Of a DNA stretch of 64,000 nucleotides, positions 23,549-34,484 are shown piece after piece. Numbering within the stretch: the first letter of the stretch is position 1; every line of letters begins with the position of its first letter. The DNA lies in NCBI RefSeq assembly GCF_947623445.1, contig NC_135246.1, positions 1,490,501-1,554,500 of the forward strand, read 5' to 3'. The DNA comes from Clavelina lepadiformis (lineage: Eukaryota > Chordata > Ascidiacea > Aplousobranchia > Clavelinidae). The notes beneath the pieces are model-generated. The model searched no databases, was not told the DNA's origin, and saw only the letters and a list, made by a program, of their open reading frames with translations. Position numbers and translations under genes: made by a program.

Positions 23549-23620
23549 GGCTCGTTGGTCTAGGGATATGATTCTTGCTTTGGGTGCAAGAGGTCCCGGG
23601 TTCAATTCCCGGACGAGCCC
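23549..23620 (+). tRNA. tRNA-Pro(TGG)
   Basis: nt 18 G to A. Confidence 0.85.
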
Positions 23621-23703
23621 TATAAAGAAGATTTTTTTGAATTTATACCAAATATCAAAAAGTTTTATTCATATAATATGAAGCAGATAAATGAATCTTT
23701 ATC

Positions 23704-23775
23704 GGCTCGTTGGTCTAGGGGTATGATTCTTGCTTAGGGTGCAAGAGGTCCCGGGTTCAATTCCCGGACGAGCCC
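23704..23775 (+). tRNA. tRNA-Pro(AGG)
   Basis: Consensus copy. Confidence 0.85.
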
Positions 23776-24162
23776 TATAAAGAAGAATATTTTGAATTTA
23801 TACCAAATATCAATTATATTGGGCCGCATTGTCACCTGAAATAAGTCAATGGACCGCAGAACCTATTAAATTTCAAGAAAAATAGGTATATTATACTATT
23901 ACTGCGCCCCTAATAACCGACTGGTACATTTTATTTAGGCAAAGATTCAAAGTTCAAAATACTATTTTTGGAGTGAGAATGACTAGCGGGCCGGACAAAA
24001 ATCTCAGGCGGGCCGCATGTTTGACATCCCTGGTTTAGGGGTATGATTCTTGCTTAGGTTGCAAGTCCCGGACGAGCCCTATAAAGAAGAAGTTTTGGAA
24101 TTTGGACTAAATATCATAAACATTTATTCTTATAATATGAAGCAAAAAGATGCAACTTCACC

Positions 24163-24234
24163 GGCTCGTTGGTCTGGGGGTATGATTCTTGCTTTGGGTG
24201 CAAGAGGTCCCGGGTTCAATTCCCGGACGAGCCC
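24163..24234 (+). tRNA. tRNA-Pro(TGG)
   Basis: nt 14 A to G, the near-invariant A14 and an A-box base; may be poorly expressed or folded. Confidence 0.62.
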
Positions 24235-24317
24235 TATAAAGAAGATTATTTTGAATTTATACCAAATATCAAAAAGTTATATTCATATAATATGAAGCAG
24301 ATAAATGAAACTTTATC

Positions 24318-24389
24318 GGCTCGTTGGTCTAGGGGTATGATTCTTGCTTAGGGTGCAAGAGGTCCCGGGTTCAATTCCCAGACGAGCCC
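24318..24389 (+). tRNA. tRNA-Pro(AGG)
   Basis: nt 63 G to A. Confidence 0.7.
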
Positions 24390-24472
24390 TATAAAGAAGA
24401 ATATTTTGAATTTATTCCAAATATCAAAAAGTTATATTCATATAATATGAAGCAGATAAATGAAACTTTATC

Positions 24473-24544
24473 GGCTCGTTGGTCTAGGGGTATGATTCTT
24501 GCTTTGGGTGCAAGAGGTCCCGGGTTCAATTCCCGGACGAGCCC
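24473..24544 (+). tRNA. tRNA-Pro(TGG)
   Basis: Consensus copy. Confidence 0.86.
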
Positions 24545-24931
24545 TATAAAGAAGAATATTTTGAATTTATACCAAATATCAATTATATTGGGCCGCATTG
24601 TCACCTGAAATAAGTCAATGGGCCGCAGAACCTATTAAATTTCAAGAAAATCAGGTATATTATACTATTACTGCGCCCATAATAACCGACTGGTACATTT
24701 TATTTAGGCCAAGATTCAAAGTTCAAAATACTATTTTTGGAGTGAAAATGACTAGCGGGCCGGACAAAAATCTCAGGCGGGCCGCATGTTGGACATCCCT
24801 GGTCTAGGGGTATGATTCTTGCTTAGGTTGCAAGTCCCGGACGAGCCCTATAAAGAAGAAGTTTTGGAATTTGGACTAAATATCATAAACATTTATTCTT
24901 ATAATATGAAGCAAAAAGATGCAACTTCAAC

Positions 24932-25003
24932 GGCTCGTTGGTCTAGGGGTATGATTCTTGCTTTGGGTGCAAGAGGTCCCGGGTTCAATTCCCAGACGAG
25001 CCC
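24932..25003 (+). tRNA. tRNA-Pro(TGG)
   Basis: nt 63 G to A, a change otherwise seen on AGG copies, suggesting exchange between isoacceptors. Confidence 0.7.
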
Positions 25004-25086
25004 TATAAAGAAGATTATTTTGAATTTATACCAAATATCAAAAAGTTATATTCATATAATATGAAGCAGATAAATGAAACTTTATC

Positions 25087-25158
25087 GGCTCGTTGGTCTA
25101 GGGGTATGATTCTTGCTTAGGGTGCAAGAGGTCCCGGGTTCAATTCCCGGACGAGCCC
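25087..25158 (+). tRNA. tRNA-Pro(AGG)
   Basis: Consensus copy; its counterpart 6,440 bp downstream has anticodon CGG. Confidence 0.85.
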
Positions 25159-25540
25159 TATAAAGAAGAATATTTTGAATTTATACCAAATGTCTATTAT
25201 ATTGGGCCGCATTGTCACCTGAAATAAGTCAATGGGCCGCAGAACCTATTAAATTTCAAGTAAAATAGGTACATTATACTATTACTGCGCCCCTAATAAC
25301 CGACTGGTACATTTTATTTAGGCCAAGATTCAAAGTTCAAAATACTATTTTTGGAGTGAAAATGACTAGCGGGCCGGACAAAAATCTCAGGCGGGTCGCA
25401 TGTTGGACATCCCTGGTCTAGGGGTATGATTCTTGCTTAGGTTGCAAGTCCCGGACGAGCCCTATAAAGAAGAAGTTTTGGAATTTGGACTAAATATCAT
25501 AAACATTTATTCTTATAATATGAAGCAAAACAACTTCACC

Positions 25541-25612
25541 GGCTCGTTGGTCTGGGGGTATGATTCTTGCTTTGGGTGCAAGAGGTCCCGGGTTCAATTC
25601 CCGGACGAGCCC
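25541..25612 (+). tRNA. tRNA-Pro(TGG)
   Basis: nt 14 A to G; preceded by a linker with 6 bp deleted. Confidence 0.62.
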
Positions 25613-25695
25613 TATAAAGAAGATTATTTTGAATTTATACCAAATATCAAAAAGTTATATTCATATAATATGAAGCAGATAAATGAAACTTTATC

Positions 25696-25767
25696 GGCTC
25701 GTTGGTCTAGGGGTATGATTCTTGCTTAGGGTGCAAGAGGTCCCGGGTTCAATTCCCAGACGAGCCC
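25696..25767 (+). tRNA. tRNA-Pro(AGG)
   Basis: nt 63 G to A. Confidence 0.7.
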
Positions 25768-26154
25768 TATAAAGAAGAATATTTTGAATTTATACCAAAT
25801 ATCAATTATATTGGGCCGCATTGTCACCTGAAATAAGTCAATGGGTCGCAGAACCTTATAAATTTCAAGAAAAATAGGTATATTATACTATTACTGCGCC
25901 CCTAATAACCGACTGGTACATTTTATTTAGGCCAAGATTCAAAGTTCAAAATACTATTTTTGGAGTGAAAATGACTAGCGGGCCGGACAAAAATCTCAGG
26001 CGGGCCGCATGTTGGACATCCCTGGTCTAGGGGTATGATTCTTGCTTAGGTTGCAAGTCCCGGACGAGCCCTATAAAGAAGAAGTTTTGGAATTTGGACT
26101 AAATATCATAAACATTTATTCTTATAATATGAAGCAAAAAGATGCAACTTCACC

Positions 26155-26226
26155 GGCTCGTTGGTCTAGGGATATGATTCTTGCTTTGGGTGCAAGAGGT
26201 CCCGGGTTCAATTCCCGGACGAGCCC
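26155..26226 (+). tRNA. tRNA-Pro(TGG)
   Basis: nt 18 G to A; first of three successive identical 459-bp units. Confidence 0.85.
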
Positions 26227-26613
26227 TATAAAGAAGAATATTTTGAATTTATACCAAATATCAATTATATTGGGCCGCATTGTCACCTGAAATAAGTCAA
26301 TGGACCGCAGAACCTATTAAATTTCAATAAAAATAGGTATATTATACTGTTACTGCGCCCCTAATAACCGACTGGTACATTTTATTTAGGCCAAGATTCA
26401 AAGTTCAAAATACTATTTTTGGAGTGAAAATGACTAGCGGGCCGGACAAAAATCTCAGGTGGGCCGCATGTTGGACATCCCTGGTCTAGGGGTATGATTC
26501 TTGCTTAGGTTGCAAGTCCCGGACGAGCCCTATAAAGAAGAAGTTTTGGAATTTGGACTAAATATCATAAACATTTATTCTTATAATATGAAGCAAAAAG
26601 ATGCAACTTCACC

Positions 26614-26685
26614 GGCTCGTTGGTCTAGGGATATGATTCTTGCTTTGGGTGCAAGAGGTCCCGGGTTCAATTCCCGGACGAGCCC
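26614..26685 (+). tRNA. tRNA-Pro(TGG)
   Basis: nt 18 G to A; second of the 459-bp triplet. Confidence 0.85.
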
Positions 26686-27072
26686 TATAAAGAAGAATAT
26701 TTTGAATTTATACCAAATATCAATTATATTGGGCCGCATTGTCACCTGAAATAAGTCAATGGACCGCAGAACCTATTAAATTTCAAGAAAAATAGGTATA
26801 TTATACTATTACTGCGCCCCTAATAACCGACTGGTACATTTTATTTAGGCCAAGATTCAAAGTTCAAAATACTATTTTTGGAGTGAAAATGAATAGCGGG
26901 CCGGACAAAAATCTCAGGCGGGCCGCATGTTGGACATCCCTGGTCTAGGGGTATGATTCTTGCTTAGGTTGCAAGTCCCGGACGAGCCCTATAAAGAAGA
27001 AGTTTTGGAATTTGGACTAAATATCATAAACATTTATTCTTATAATATGAAGCAAAAAGATGCAACTTCACC

Positions 27073-27144
27073 GGCTCGTTGGTCTAGGGATATGATTCTT
27101 GCTTTGGGTGCAAGAGGTCCCGGGTTCAATTCCCGGACGAGCCC
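27073..27144 (+). tRNA. tRNA-Pro(TGG)
   Basis: nt 18 G to A; third of the 459-bp triplet. Confidence 0.85.
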
Positions 27145-27532
27145 TATAAAGAAGAATATTTTGAATTTATACCAAATATCAATTATATTGGGCCGCATTG
27201 TCACCTGAAATAAGTCAATGGACCGCAGAACCTATTAAATTTCAAGAAAAATAGGTATATTATACTATTACTGCGCCCCTAATAACCGACTGGTACATTT
27301 TATTTAGGCCAAGATTCAAAGTTCAAAATACTATTTTTGGAGTGAAAATGACTAGCGGGCCGGACTAAAATCTCAGGCGGGCCGCATGTTGGACATCCCT
27401 GGTCTAGGGGTATGATTCTTGCTTAGGTTGCAAGTCCCGGACGAGCCCTATAAAGAAGAAGTTTTGGAATTTTAGACTAAATATCATAAACATTTATTCT
27501 TATAATATGAAGCAAAAAGATGCAACTTCACC

Positions 27533-27604
27533 GGCTCGTTGGTCTAGGGATATGATTCTTGCTTTGGGTGCAAGAGGTCCCGGGTTCAATTCCCGGACGA
27601 GCCC
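27533..27604 (+). tRNA. tRNA-Pro(TGG)
   Basis: nt 18 G to A; partner of 21093. Confidence 0.85.
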
Positions 27605-27687
27605 TATAAAGAAGATTTTTTTGAATTTATACCAAATATCAAAAAGATTTATTTATATAATATGAAGCAGATAAATGAAACTTTATC

Positions 27688-27759
27688 GGCTCGTTGGTCT
27701 AGGGGTATGATTCTTGCTTAGGGTGCAAGAGGTCCCGGGTTCAATTCCCGGACGAGCCC
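27688..27759 (+). tRNA. tRNA-Pro(AGG)
   Basis: Consensus; partner of 21248. Confidence 0.85.
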
Positions 27760-28146
27760 TATAAAGAAGAATATTTTGAATTTATACCAAATATCAATTA
27801 TATTGGGCCGCATTGTCACCTGAAATAAGTCAATGGACCGCAGAACCTATTAAATTTCAAGAAAAATAGGTATATTATACTATTACTGCGCCTTTAATAA
27901 CCGACTGGTACATTTTATTTAGGCCAAGATTCAAAGTTCAAAATACTATTTTTGGAGTGAAAATGACTAGCGGGCCGGACAAAAATCTCAGGCGGGCCGC
28001 ATGTTGGACATCCCTGGTCTAGGGGTATGATTCTTGCTTAGGTTGCAAGTCCCGGACGAGCCCTATAAAGAAGAAGTTTTGGAATTTGGACTAAATATCA
28101 TAAACATTTATTCTTATAATATGAAGCAAAAAGATGCAACTTCAAC

Positions 28147-28218
28147 GGCTCGTTGGTCTAGGGATATGATTCTTGCTTTGGGTGCAAGAGGTCCCGGGTT
28201 CAATTCCCGGACGAGCCC
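28147..28218 (+). tRNA. tRNA-Pro(TGG)
   Basis: nt 18 G to A; partner of 21707. Confidence 0.85.
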
Positions 28219-28301
28219 TATAAAGAAGATTATTTTGAATTTATACCAAATATCAAAAAGTTATATTCATATAATATGAAGCAGATAAATGAAACTTTAT
28301 C

Positions 28302-28373
28302 GGCTCGTTGGTCTAGGGGTATGATTCTTGCTTTGGGTGCAAGAGGTCCCGGGTTCAATTCCCGGACGAGCCC
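28302..28373 (+). tRNA. tRNA-Pro(TGG)
   Basis: Consensus; partner of 21862. Confidence 0.86.
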
Positions 28374-28760
28374 TATAAAGAAGAATATTTTGAATTTATA
28401 CCAAATATCAATTATATTGGGCCGCATTGTCACCTGAAATAAGTCAATGGGCCGCAGAACCTATTAAATTTCAAGACAAATAGGTATATTATACTATTAC
28501 TGCGCCCATAATAACCGACTGGTACATTTTATTTAGGCCAAGATTCAAAGTTCAAAATACTATTTTTGGAGTGAAAATGACTAGCGGGCCGGACAAAAAT
28601 CTCAGGCGGGCCGCATGTTGGACATCCCTGGTCTAGGGGTATGATTCTTGCTTAGGTTGCAAGTCCCGGACGAGCCCTATAAAGAAGAAGTTTTGGAATT
28701 TGGACTAAATATCATAAACATTTATTCTTATAATATGAAGCAAAAAGATGCAACTTCATC

Positions 28761-28832
28761 GGCTCGTTGGTCTAGGGATATGATTCTTGCTTTGGGTGCA
28801 AGAGGTCCCGGGTTCAATTCCCGGACGAGCCC
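28761..28832 (+). tRNA. tRNA-Pro(TGG)
   Basis: nt 18 G to A; partner of 22321. Confidence 0.85.
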
Positions 28833-28915
28833 TATAAAGAAGATTTTTTTGAATTTATACCAAATATCAAAAAGTTTTATTCATATAATATGAAGCAGAT
28901 AAATGAATCTTTATC

Positions 28916-28987
28916 GGCTCGTTGGTCTAGGGGTATGATTCTTGCTTAGGGTGCAAGAGGTCCCGGGTTCAATTCCCGGACGAGCCC
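28916..28987 (+). tRNA. tRNA-Pro(AGG)
   Basis: Consensus; partner of 22476. Confidence 0.85.
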
Positions 28988-29374
28988 TATAAAGAAGAAT
29001 ATTTTGAATTTATACCAAATATCAATTATATTGGGCCGCATTGTCACCTGAAATAAGTCAATGGACCGCAGAACCTATTAAATTTCAAGAAAAATAGGTA
29101 TATTATACTATTACTGCGCCCCTAATAACCGACTGGTACATTTTATTTAGGCAAAGATTCAAAGTTCAAAATACTATTTTTGGAGTGAGAATGACTAGCG
29201 GGCCGGACAAAAATCTCAGGCGGGTCGCATGTTGGACATCCCTGGTCTAGGGGTATGATTCTTGCTTAGGTTGCAAGTCCCGGACGAGCCCTATAAAGAA
29301 GAAGTTTTGGAATTTGGACTAAATATCATAAACATTTATTCTTATAATATCAAGCAAAAAGATGCAACTTCACC

Positions 29375-29446
29375 GGCTTGTTGGTCTAGGGGTAAGATTC
29401 TTGCTTTGGGTGCAAGAGGTCCCGGGTTCAATTCCCGGACGAGCCC
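29375..29446 (+). tRNA. tRNA-Pro(TGG)
   Basis: nt 5 C to T, nt 21 T to A; partner of 22935. Confidence 0.7.
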
Positions 29447-29529
29447 TATAAAGAAGATTATTTTGAATTTATACCAAATATCAAAAAGTTATATTCATAT
29501 AATATGAAGCAGATAAATGAAACTTTATC

Positions 29530-29601
29530 AGCTCGTTGGTCTAGGGGTATGATTCTTGCTTCGGGTGCAAGAGGTCCCGGGTTCAATTCCCGGACGAGCC
29601 C
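29530..29601 (+). tRNA. tRNA-Pro(CGG)
   Basis: nt 1 G to A; partner of 23090. Confidence 0.62.
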
Positions 29602-29988
29602 TATAAAGAAGAATATTTTGAATTTATACCAAATATCAATTATATTGGGCCGCATTGTCACCTGAAATAAGTCAATGGGCCGCAGAACCTATTAAATTTC
29701 AAGACAAATAGGTATATTATACTATTACTGCGCCCATAATAACCGACTGGTACATTTTATTTAGGCCAAGATTCAAAGTTCAAAATACTATTTTTGGAGT
29801 GAAAATGACTAGCGGGCCGGACAAAAATCTCAGGCGGGCCGCATGTTGGACATCCCTGGTCTAGGGGTATGATTCTTGCTTAGGTTGCAAGTCCCGGACG
29901 AGCCCTATAAAGAAGAAGTTTTGGAATTTGGACTAAATATCATAAACATTTATTCTTATAATATGAAGCAAAAAGATGCAACTTCATC

Positions 29989-30060
29989 GGCTCGTTGGTC
30001 TAGGGATATGATTCTTGCTTTGGGTGCAAGAGGTCCCGGGTTCAATTCCCGGACGAGCCC
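29989..30060 (+). tRNA. tRNA-Pro(TGG)
   Basis: nt 18 G to A; partner of 23549. Confidence 0.85.
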
Positions 30061-30143
30061 TATAAAGAAGATTTTTTTGAATTTATACCAAATATCAAAA
30101 AGTTTTATTCATATAATATGAAGCAGATAAATGAATCTTTATC

Positions 30144-30215
30144 GGCTCGTTGGTCTAGGGGTATGATTCTTGCTTAGGGTGCAAGAGGTCCCGGGTTCAA
30201 TTCCCGGACGAGCCC
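30144..30215 (+). tRNA. tRNA-Pro(AGG)
   Basis: Consensus; partner of 23704. Confidence 0.85.
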
Positions 30216-30602
30216 TATAAAGAAGAATATTTTGAATTTATACCAAATATCAATTATATTGGGCCGCATTGTCACCTGAAATAAGTCAATGGACCGCAGA
30301 ACCTATTAAATTTCAAGAAAAATAGGTATATTATACTATTACTGCGCCCCTAATAACCGACTGGTACATTTTATTTAGGCAAAGATTCAAAGTTCAAAAT
30401 ACTATTTTTGGAGTGAGAATGACTAGCGGGCCGGACAAAAATCTCAGGCGGGCCGCATGTTTGACATCCCTGGTTTAGGGGTATGATTCTTGCTTAGGTT
30501 GCAAGTCCCGGACGAGCCCTATAAAGAAGAAGTTTTGGAATTTGGACTAAATATCATAAACATTTATTCTTATAATATGAAGCAAAAAGATGCAACTTCA
30601 CC

Positions 30603-30674
30603 GGCTCGTTGGTCTGGGGGTATGATTCTTGCTTTGGGTGCAAGAGGTCCCGGGTTCAATTCCCGGACGAGCCC
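30603..30674 (+). tRNA. tRNA-Pro(TGG)
   Basis: nt 14 A to G; partner of 24163. Confidence 0.62.
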
Positions 30675-30757
30675 TATAAAGAAGATTATTTTGAATTTAT
30701 ACCAAATATCAAAAAGTTATATTCATATAATATGAAGCAGATAAATGAAACTTTATC

Positions 30758-30829
30758 GGCTCGTTGGTCTAGGGGTATGATTCTTGCTTAGGGTGCAAGA
30801 GGTCCCGGGTTCAATTCCCAGACGAGCCC
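30758..30829 (+). tRNA. tRNA-Pro(AGG)
   Basis: nt 63 G to A; partner of 24318. Confidence 0.7.
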
Positions 30830-30912
30830 TATAAAGAAGAATATTTTGAATTTATTCCAAATATCAAAAAGTTATATTCATATAATATGAAGCAGATAAA
30901 TGAAACTTTATC

Positions 30913-30984
30913 GGCTCGTTGGTCTAGGGGTATGATTCTTGCTTTGGGTGCAAGAGGTCCCGGGTTCAATTCCCGGACGAGCCC
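30913..30984 (+). tRNA. tRNA-Pro(TGG)
   Basis: Consensus; partner of 24473. Confidence 0.86.
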
Positions 30985-31371
30985 TATAAAGAAGAATATT
31001 TTGAATTTATACCAAATATCAATTATATTGGGCCGCATTGTCACCTGAAATAAGTCAATGGGCCGCAGAACCTATTAAATTTCAAGAAAATCAGGTATAT
31101 TATACTATTACTGCGCCCATAATAACCGACTGGTACATTTTATTTAGGCCAAGATTCAAAGTTCAAAATACTATTTTTGGAGTGAAAATGACTAGCGGGC
31201 CGGACAAAAATCTCAGGCGGGCCGCATGTTGGACATCCCTGGTCTAGGGGTATGATTCTTGCTTAGGTTGCAAGTCCCGGACGAGCCCTATAAAGAAGAA
31301 GTTTTGGAATTTGGACTAAATATCATAAACATTTATTCTTATAATATGAAGCAAAAAGATGCAACTTCAAC

Positions 31372-31443
31372 GGCTCGTTGGTCTAGGGGTATGATTCTTG
31401 CTTTGGGTGCAAGAGGTCCCGGGTTCAATTCCCAGACGAGCCC
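31372..31443 (+). tRNA. tRNA-Pro(TGG)
   Basis: nt 63 G to A; partner of 24932. Confidence 0.7.
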
Positions 31444-31526
31444 TATAAAGAAGATTTTTTTGAATTTATACCAAATATCAAAAAGTTATATTCATATAAT
31501 ATGAAGCAGATAAATGAAACTTTATC

Positions 31527-31598
31527 GGCTCGTCGGTCTAGGGGTATGATTCTTGCTTCGGGTGCAAGAGGTCCCGGGTTCAATTCCCGGACGAGCCC
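31527..31598 (+). tRNA. tRNA-Pro(CGG)
   Basis: nt 8 T to C; anticodon CGG where the duplicate partner at 25087 has AGG. Confidence 0.75.
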
Positions 31599-31980
31599 TA
31601 TAAAGAAGAATATTTTGAATTTATACCAAATGTCTATTATATTGGGCCGCATTGTCACCTGAAATAAGTCAATGGGCCGCAGAACCTATTAAATTTCAAG
31701 TAAAATAGGTACATTATACTATTACTGCGCCCCTAATAACCGACTGGTACATTTTATTTAGGCCAAGATTCAAAGTTCAAAATACTATTTTTGGAGTGAA
31801 AATGACTAGCGGGCCGGACAAAAATCTCAGGCGGGTCGCATGTTGGACATCCCTGGTCTAGGGGTATGATTCTTGCTTAGGTTGCAAGTCCCGGACGAGC
31901 CCTATAAAGAAGAAGTTTTGGAATTTGGACTAAATATCATAAACATTTATTCTTATAATATGAAGCAAAACAACTTCACC

Positions 31981-32052
31981 GGCTCGTTGGTCTGGGGGTA
32001 TGATTCTTGCTTTGGGTGCAAGAGGTCCCGGGTTCAATTCCCGGACGAGCCC
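31981..32052 (+). tRNA. tRNA-Pro(TGG)
   Basis: nt 14 A to G; partner of 25541. Confidence 0.62.
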
Positions 32053-32135
32053 TATAAAGAAGATTATTTTGAATTTATACCAAATATCAAAAAGTTATAT
32101 TCATATAATATGAAGCAGATAAATGAAACTTTATC

Positions 32136-32207
32136 GGCTCGTTGGTCTAGGGGTATGATTCTTGCTTAGGGTGCAAGAGGTCCCGGGTTCAATTCCCAGA
32201 CGAGCCC
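32136..32207 (+). tRNA. tRNA-Pro(AGG)
   Basis: nt 63 G to A; partner of 25696. Confidence 0.7.
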
Positions 32208-32594
32208 TATAAAGAAGAATATTTTGAATTTATACCAAATATCAATTATATTGGGCCGCATTGTCACCTGAAATAAGTCAATGGACCGCAGAACCTATTA
32301 AATTTCAATAAAAATAGGTATATTATACTGTTACTGCGCCCCTAATAACCGACTGGTACATTTTATTTAGGCCAAGATTCAAAGTTCAAAATACTATTTT
32401 TGGAGTGAAAATGACTAGCGGGCCGGACAAAAATCTCAGGTGGGCCGCATGTTGGACATCCCTGGTCTAGGGGTATGATTCTTGCTTAGGTTGCAAGTCC
32501 CGGACGAGCCCTATAAAGAAGAAGTTTTGGAATTTGGACTAAATATCATAAACATTTATTCTTATAATATGAAGCAAAAAGATGCAACTTCACC

Positions 32595-32666
32595 GGCTCG
32601 TTGGTCTAGGGATATGATTCTTGCTTTGGGTGCAAGAGGTCCCGGGTTCAATTCCCGGACGAGCCC
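32595..32666 (+). tRNA. tRNA-Pro(TGG)
   Basis: nt 18 G to A. Confidence 0.85.
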
Positions 32667-33054
32667 TATAAAGAAGAATATTTTGAATTTATACCAAATA
32701 TCAATTATATTGGGCCGCATTGTCACCTGAAATAAGTCAATGGACCGCAGAACCTATTAAATTTCAAGACAAATAGGTATATTATACTATTACTGCGCCC
32801 CTAATAACCGACTGGTACATTTTATTTAGGCGAAGATTCAAAGTTCAAAATACTATTTTTGGAGTGAAAATGACTAGCGGGCCGGACAAAAATCTCAGGC
32901 GGGCCGCATGTTGGACATCCCTGGTCTAGGGGTATGATTCTTGCTTAGGTTGCAAGTCCCGGACGAGCCCTATAAAGAAGAAGTTTTGTAATTTTAGACT
33001 AAATATCATAAACATTTATTCTTATAATATGAAGCAAAAAGATGCAACTTCACC

Positions 33055-33126
33055 GGCTCGTTGGTCTAGGGATATGATTCTTGCTTTGGGTGCAAGAGGT
33101 CCCGGGTTCAATTCCCGGACGAGCCC
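33055..33126 (+). tRNA. tRNA-Pro(TGG)
   Basis: nt 18 G to A. Confidence 0.85.
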
Positions 33127-33209
33127 TATAAAGAAGATTTTTTTGAATTTATACCAAATATCAAAAAGTTTTATTCATATAATATGAAGCAGATAAATGA
33201 AACTTTATC

Positions 33210-33281
33210 GGCTCGTTGGTCTAGGGGTATGATTCTTGCTTAGGGTGCAAGAGGTCCCGGGTTCAATTCCCGGAGGAGCCC
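33210..33281 (+). tRNA. tRNA-Pro(AGG)
   Basis: nt 66 C to G breaks an acceptor pair with G6. Confidence 0.62.
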
Positions 33282-33471
33282 TATAAAGAAGAATATTTTG
33301 AATTTATACCAAATGTCTATTATATTGGGCCGCATTGTCACCTGAAATAAGTCAATAAATCATAAACATTCAATTCCCGGACGAGCCCTGCAAAGGAGAT
33401 TATTTTGAATTTATACCAAATATCAAAAAGTTTTATTCATCTAATATGAAGAAAATAAATGAAACTTCATC

Positions 33472-33543
33472 GGCTCGTTGGTCTAGGGGTATGATTCTTG
33501 CTTAGGGTGCAAGAGGTCCTGGGTTCAATTCCCGGACGAGCCC
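33472..33543 (+). tRNA. tRNA-Pro(AGG)
   Basis: nt 49 C to T (T:G wobble in T-stem); last unit before the regular array breaks up. A separate 18-nt tRNA 3-prime scrap lies at about 33370-33388. Confidence 0.75.
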
Positions 33544-34116
33544 TATGAAGAATAACTTTTTTTTGTAACTTCATTCCAGAAATCAAAAAGTTCTTTCATA
33601 TCAAATGAAGTGAAGTAGCCGTCAAACAACAAAAAATGCCATAAAATATTTGTTTGTTTTATTATACAGTAAATTTATTAAGAGACTGATTACTCGAAAA
33701 ATCCTCCATAGGGCTCTCTGAGATTTTGCATGTCAATCTAGTATTCTTTGAACTCCCATTCCATAAAATGCCATTAAAAAAACTATGATTCAAACTTTTT
33801 TTACATAGGCGCAAAAAACTAGAATTTTTGGTCTAATAAAACCAATTTTAGCTACGTTCATGCTAATTTTTAGCCTAATTCTGCACGCGATCTGAGACAT
33901 TGAAGCGCGCCTACTGCTAGGGTAATTCCCAGGCTTGAAGAAAACTCCAACCATGCTGCAATCTGATTGGCCTAAAAAGGTTTTTAAAGCCCTACGTAGG
34001 AGTACAATAAATTCATAGAGATCTTAGTTTTAGGTGTTTGACTGCTCCTGAAATGTCAATTACCACAAATTTCAAAACATTCTATAAAGTTTGAAAGGAA
34101 AAAAATAACCCACACC
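33544..34116. other. non-tRNA stretch in the degenerate array edge
   Basis: Long-type linker interrupted by a 437-bp insert (33614-34050, listed separately). No tRNA and no credible coding frame. Confidence 0.6.
33614..34050. mobile_element. putative MITE of unknown family (437 bp)
   Basis: The linker sequence ATGAAGTGA...AATGTCAA, continuous at 34250-34290, is interrupted here. The insert begins AGTAGCCGTCAAACA and its other end reads, on the complement, AGGAGCAGTCAAACA, imperfect inverted repeats agreeing at 13 of 15. No clear target duplication. No coding capacity. Confidence 0.45.
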
Positions 34117-34194
34117 GGCTTGTTGGTCTAGGCTAGGGGGTATGATTCTTGCTTCGGGTGGAAGAGGTCTCGGGTTCAATTCCCGGACCAGCAC
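34117..34194 (+). pseudogene. decayed tRNA-Pro(CGG)
   Basis: D loop expanded by an internal CTAGG duplication (78 nt), anticodon-stem change and altered acceptor 3-prime strand (CCAGCAC). Confidence 0.75.
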
Positions 34195-34328
34195 TATAAA
34201 GAATAACTGTTTTTGAAACTTCATACCACATAGGAAAACGTTCTTTCATATATTATGAAGTGAAATGTCAATTACCTCAAATTTCAAAACATTCTATAAA
34301 GTTTGAAAGGAAAAGCCTAACCCTCAGC

Positions 34329-34400
34329 GGCGCGTTGGTCTAGGGGTATGAGTCTTGCTTTGGGTGCAAGAGGTCCCGGGATCAATTCCCGGACGAGCCC
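34329..34400 (+). tRNA. tRNA-Pro(TGG), diverged
   Basis: nt 4 T to G, nt 24 T to G and nt 53 T to A (B box); possibly inactive. Confidence 0.5.
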
Positions 34401-34484
34401 TATAAAGAAGATTATTTTGAATTTATACCAAATATAAAAAAAGTTTTATTCATATAATATGAAGCAAATAAATGAAACTTCATC

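Larger units (their letters stand above)
20650..32280. repeat. about 5.2-kb duplication at 6,440-bp offset
   Basis: About 20650-25840 and 27090-32280 are near identical. Few differences were seen: C/A at 22828/29268, linker T-run change at 25024/31464, and tRNA 25087 (AGG) against 31527 (CGG). Past about 32270 the match shifts by one 459-bp unit, as after unequal exchange. Confidence 0.85.
14894..33355. repeat. left-truncated hAT MITE copies, middle block (28) with tRNA remnants
   Basis: Same 219-bp form at 14894, 15664, 16278, 18442, 18901, 19515, 19974, 20743, 21358, 21972, 22586, 23200, 23814, 24583, 25197, 25806, 26265, 26724, 27183, 27798, 28412, 29026, 29640, 30254, 31023, 31637, 32246 and 32705 (add 218 for each end), plus a short stub at 33320-33355. 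All but 16278 are followed by the 47-nt remnant. Copies at 25197 and 31637 and the stub share an altered junction (TGTCTATTAT), marking a sublineage. Confidence 0.88.

Noticed and set aside
21790-31658. Minus-strand open frames with VRELNPGPLAPKARIIPLDQ
   Set aside because: Antisense translation of tRNA-Pro; a common database artefact.
402-32730. A family of about 40 near-identical 81-82 aa open frames (LRLQVPDEPYKEEVLEFG...)
   Set aside because: They begin at TTG inside the truncated tRNA, not at ATG, and the conserved middle (MILALGARGPGFNSRTS) is a translation of the tRNA-Pro gene. Conservation follows from array homogenisation.
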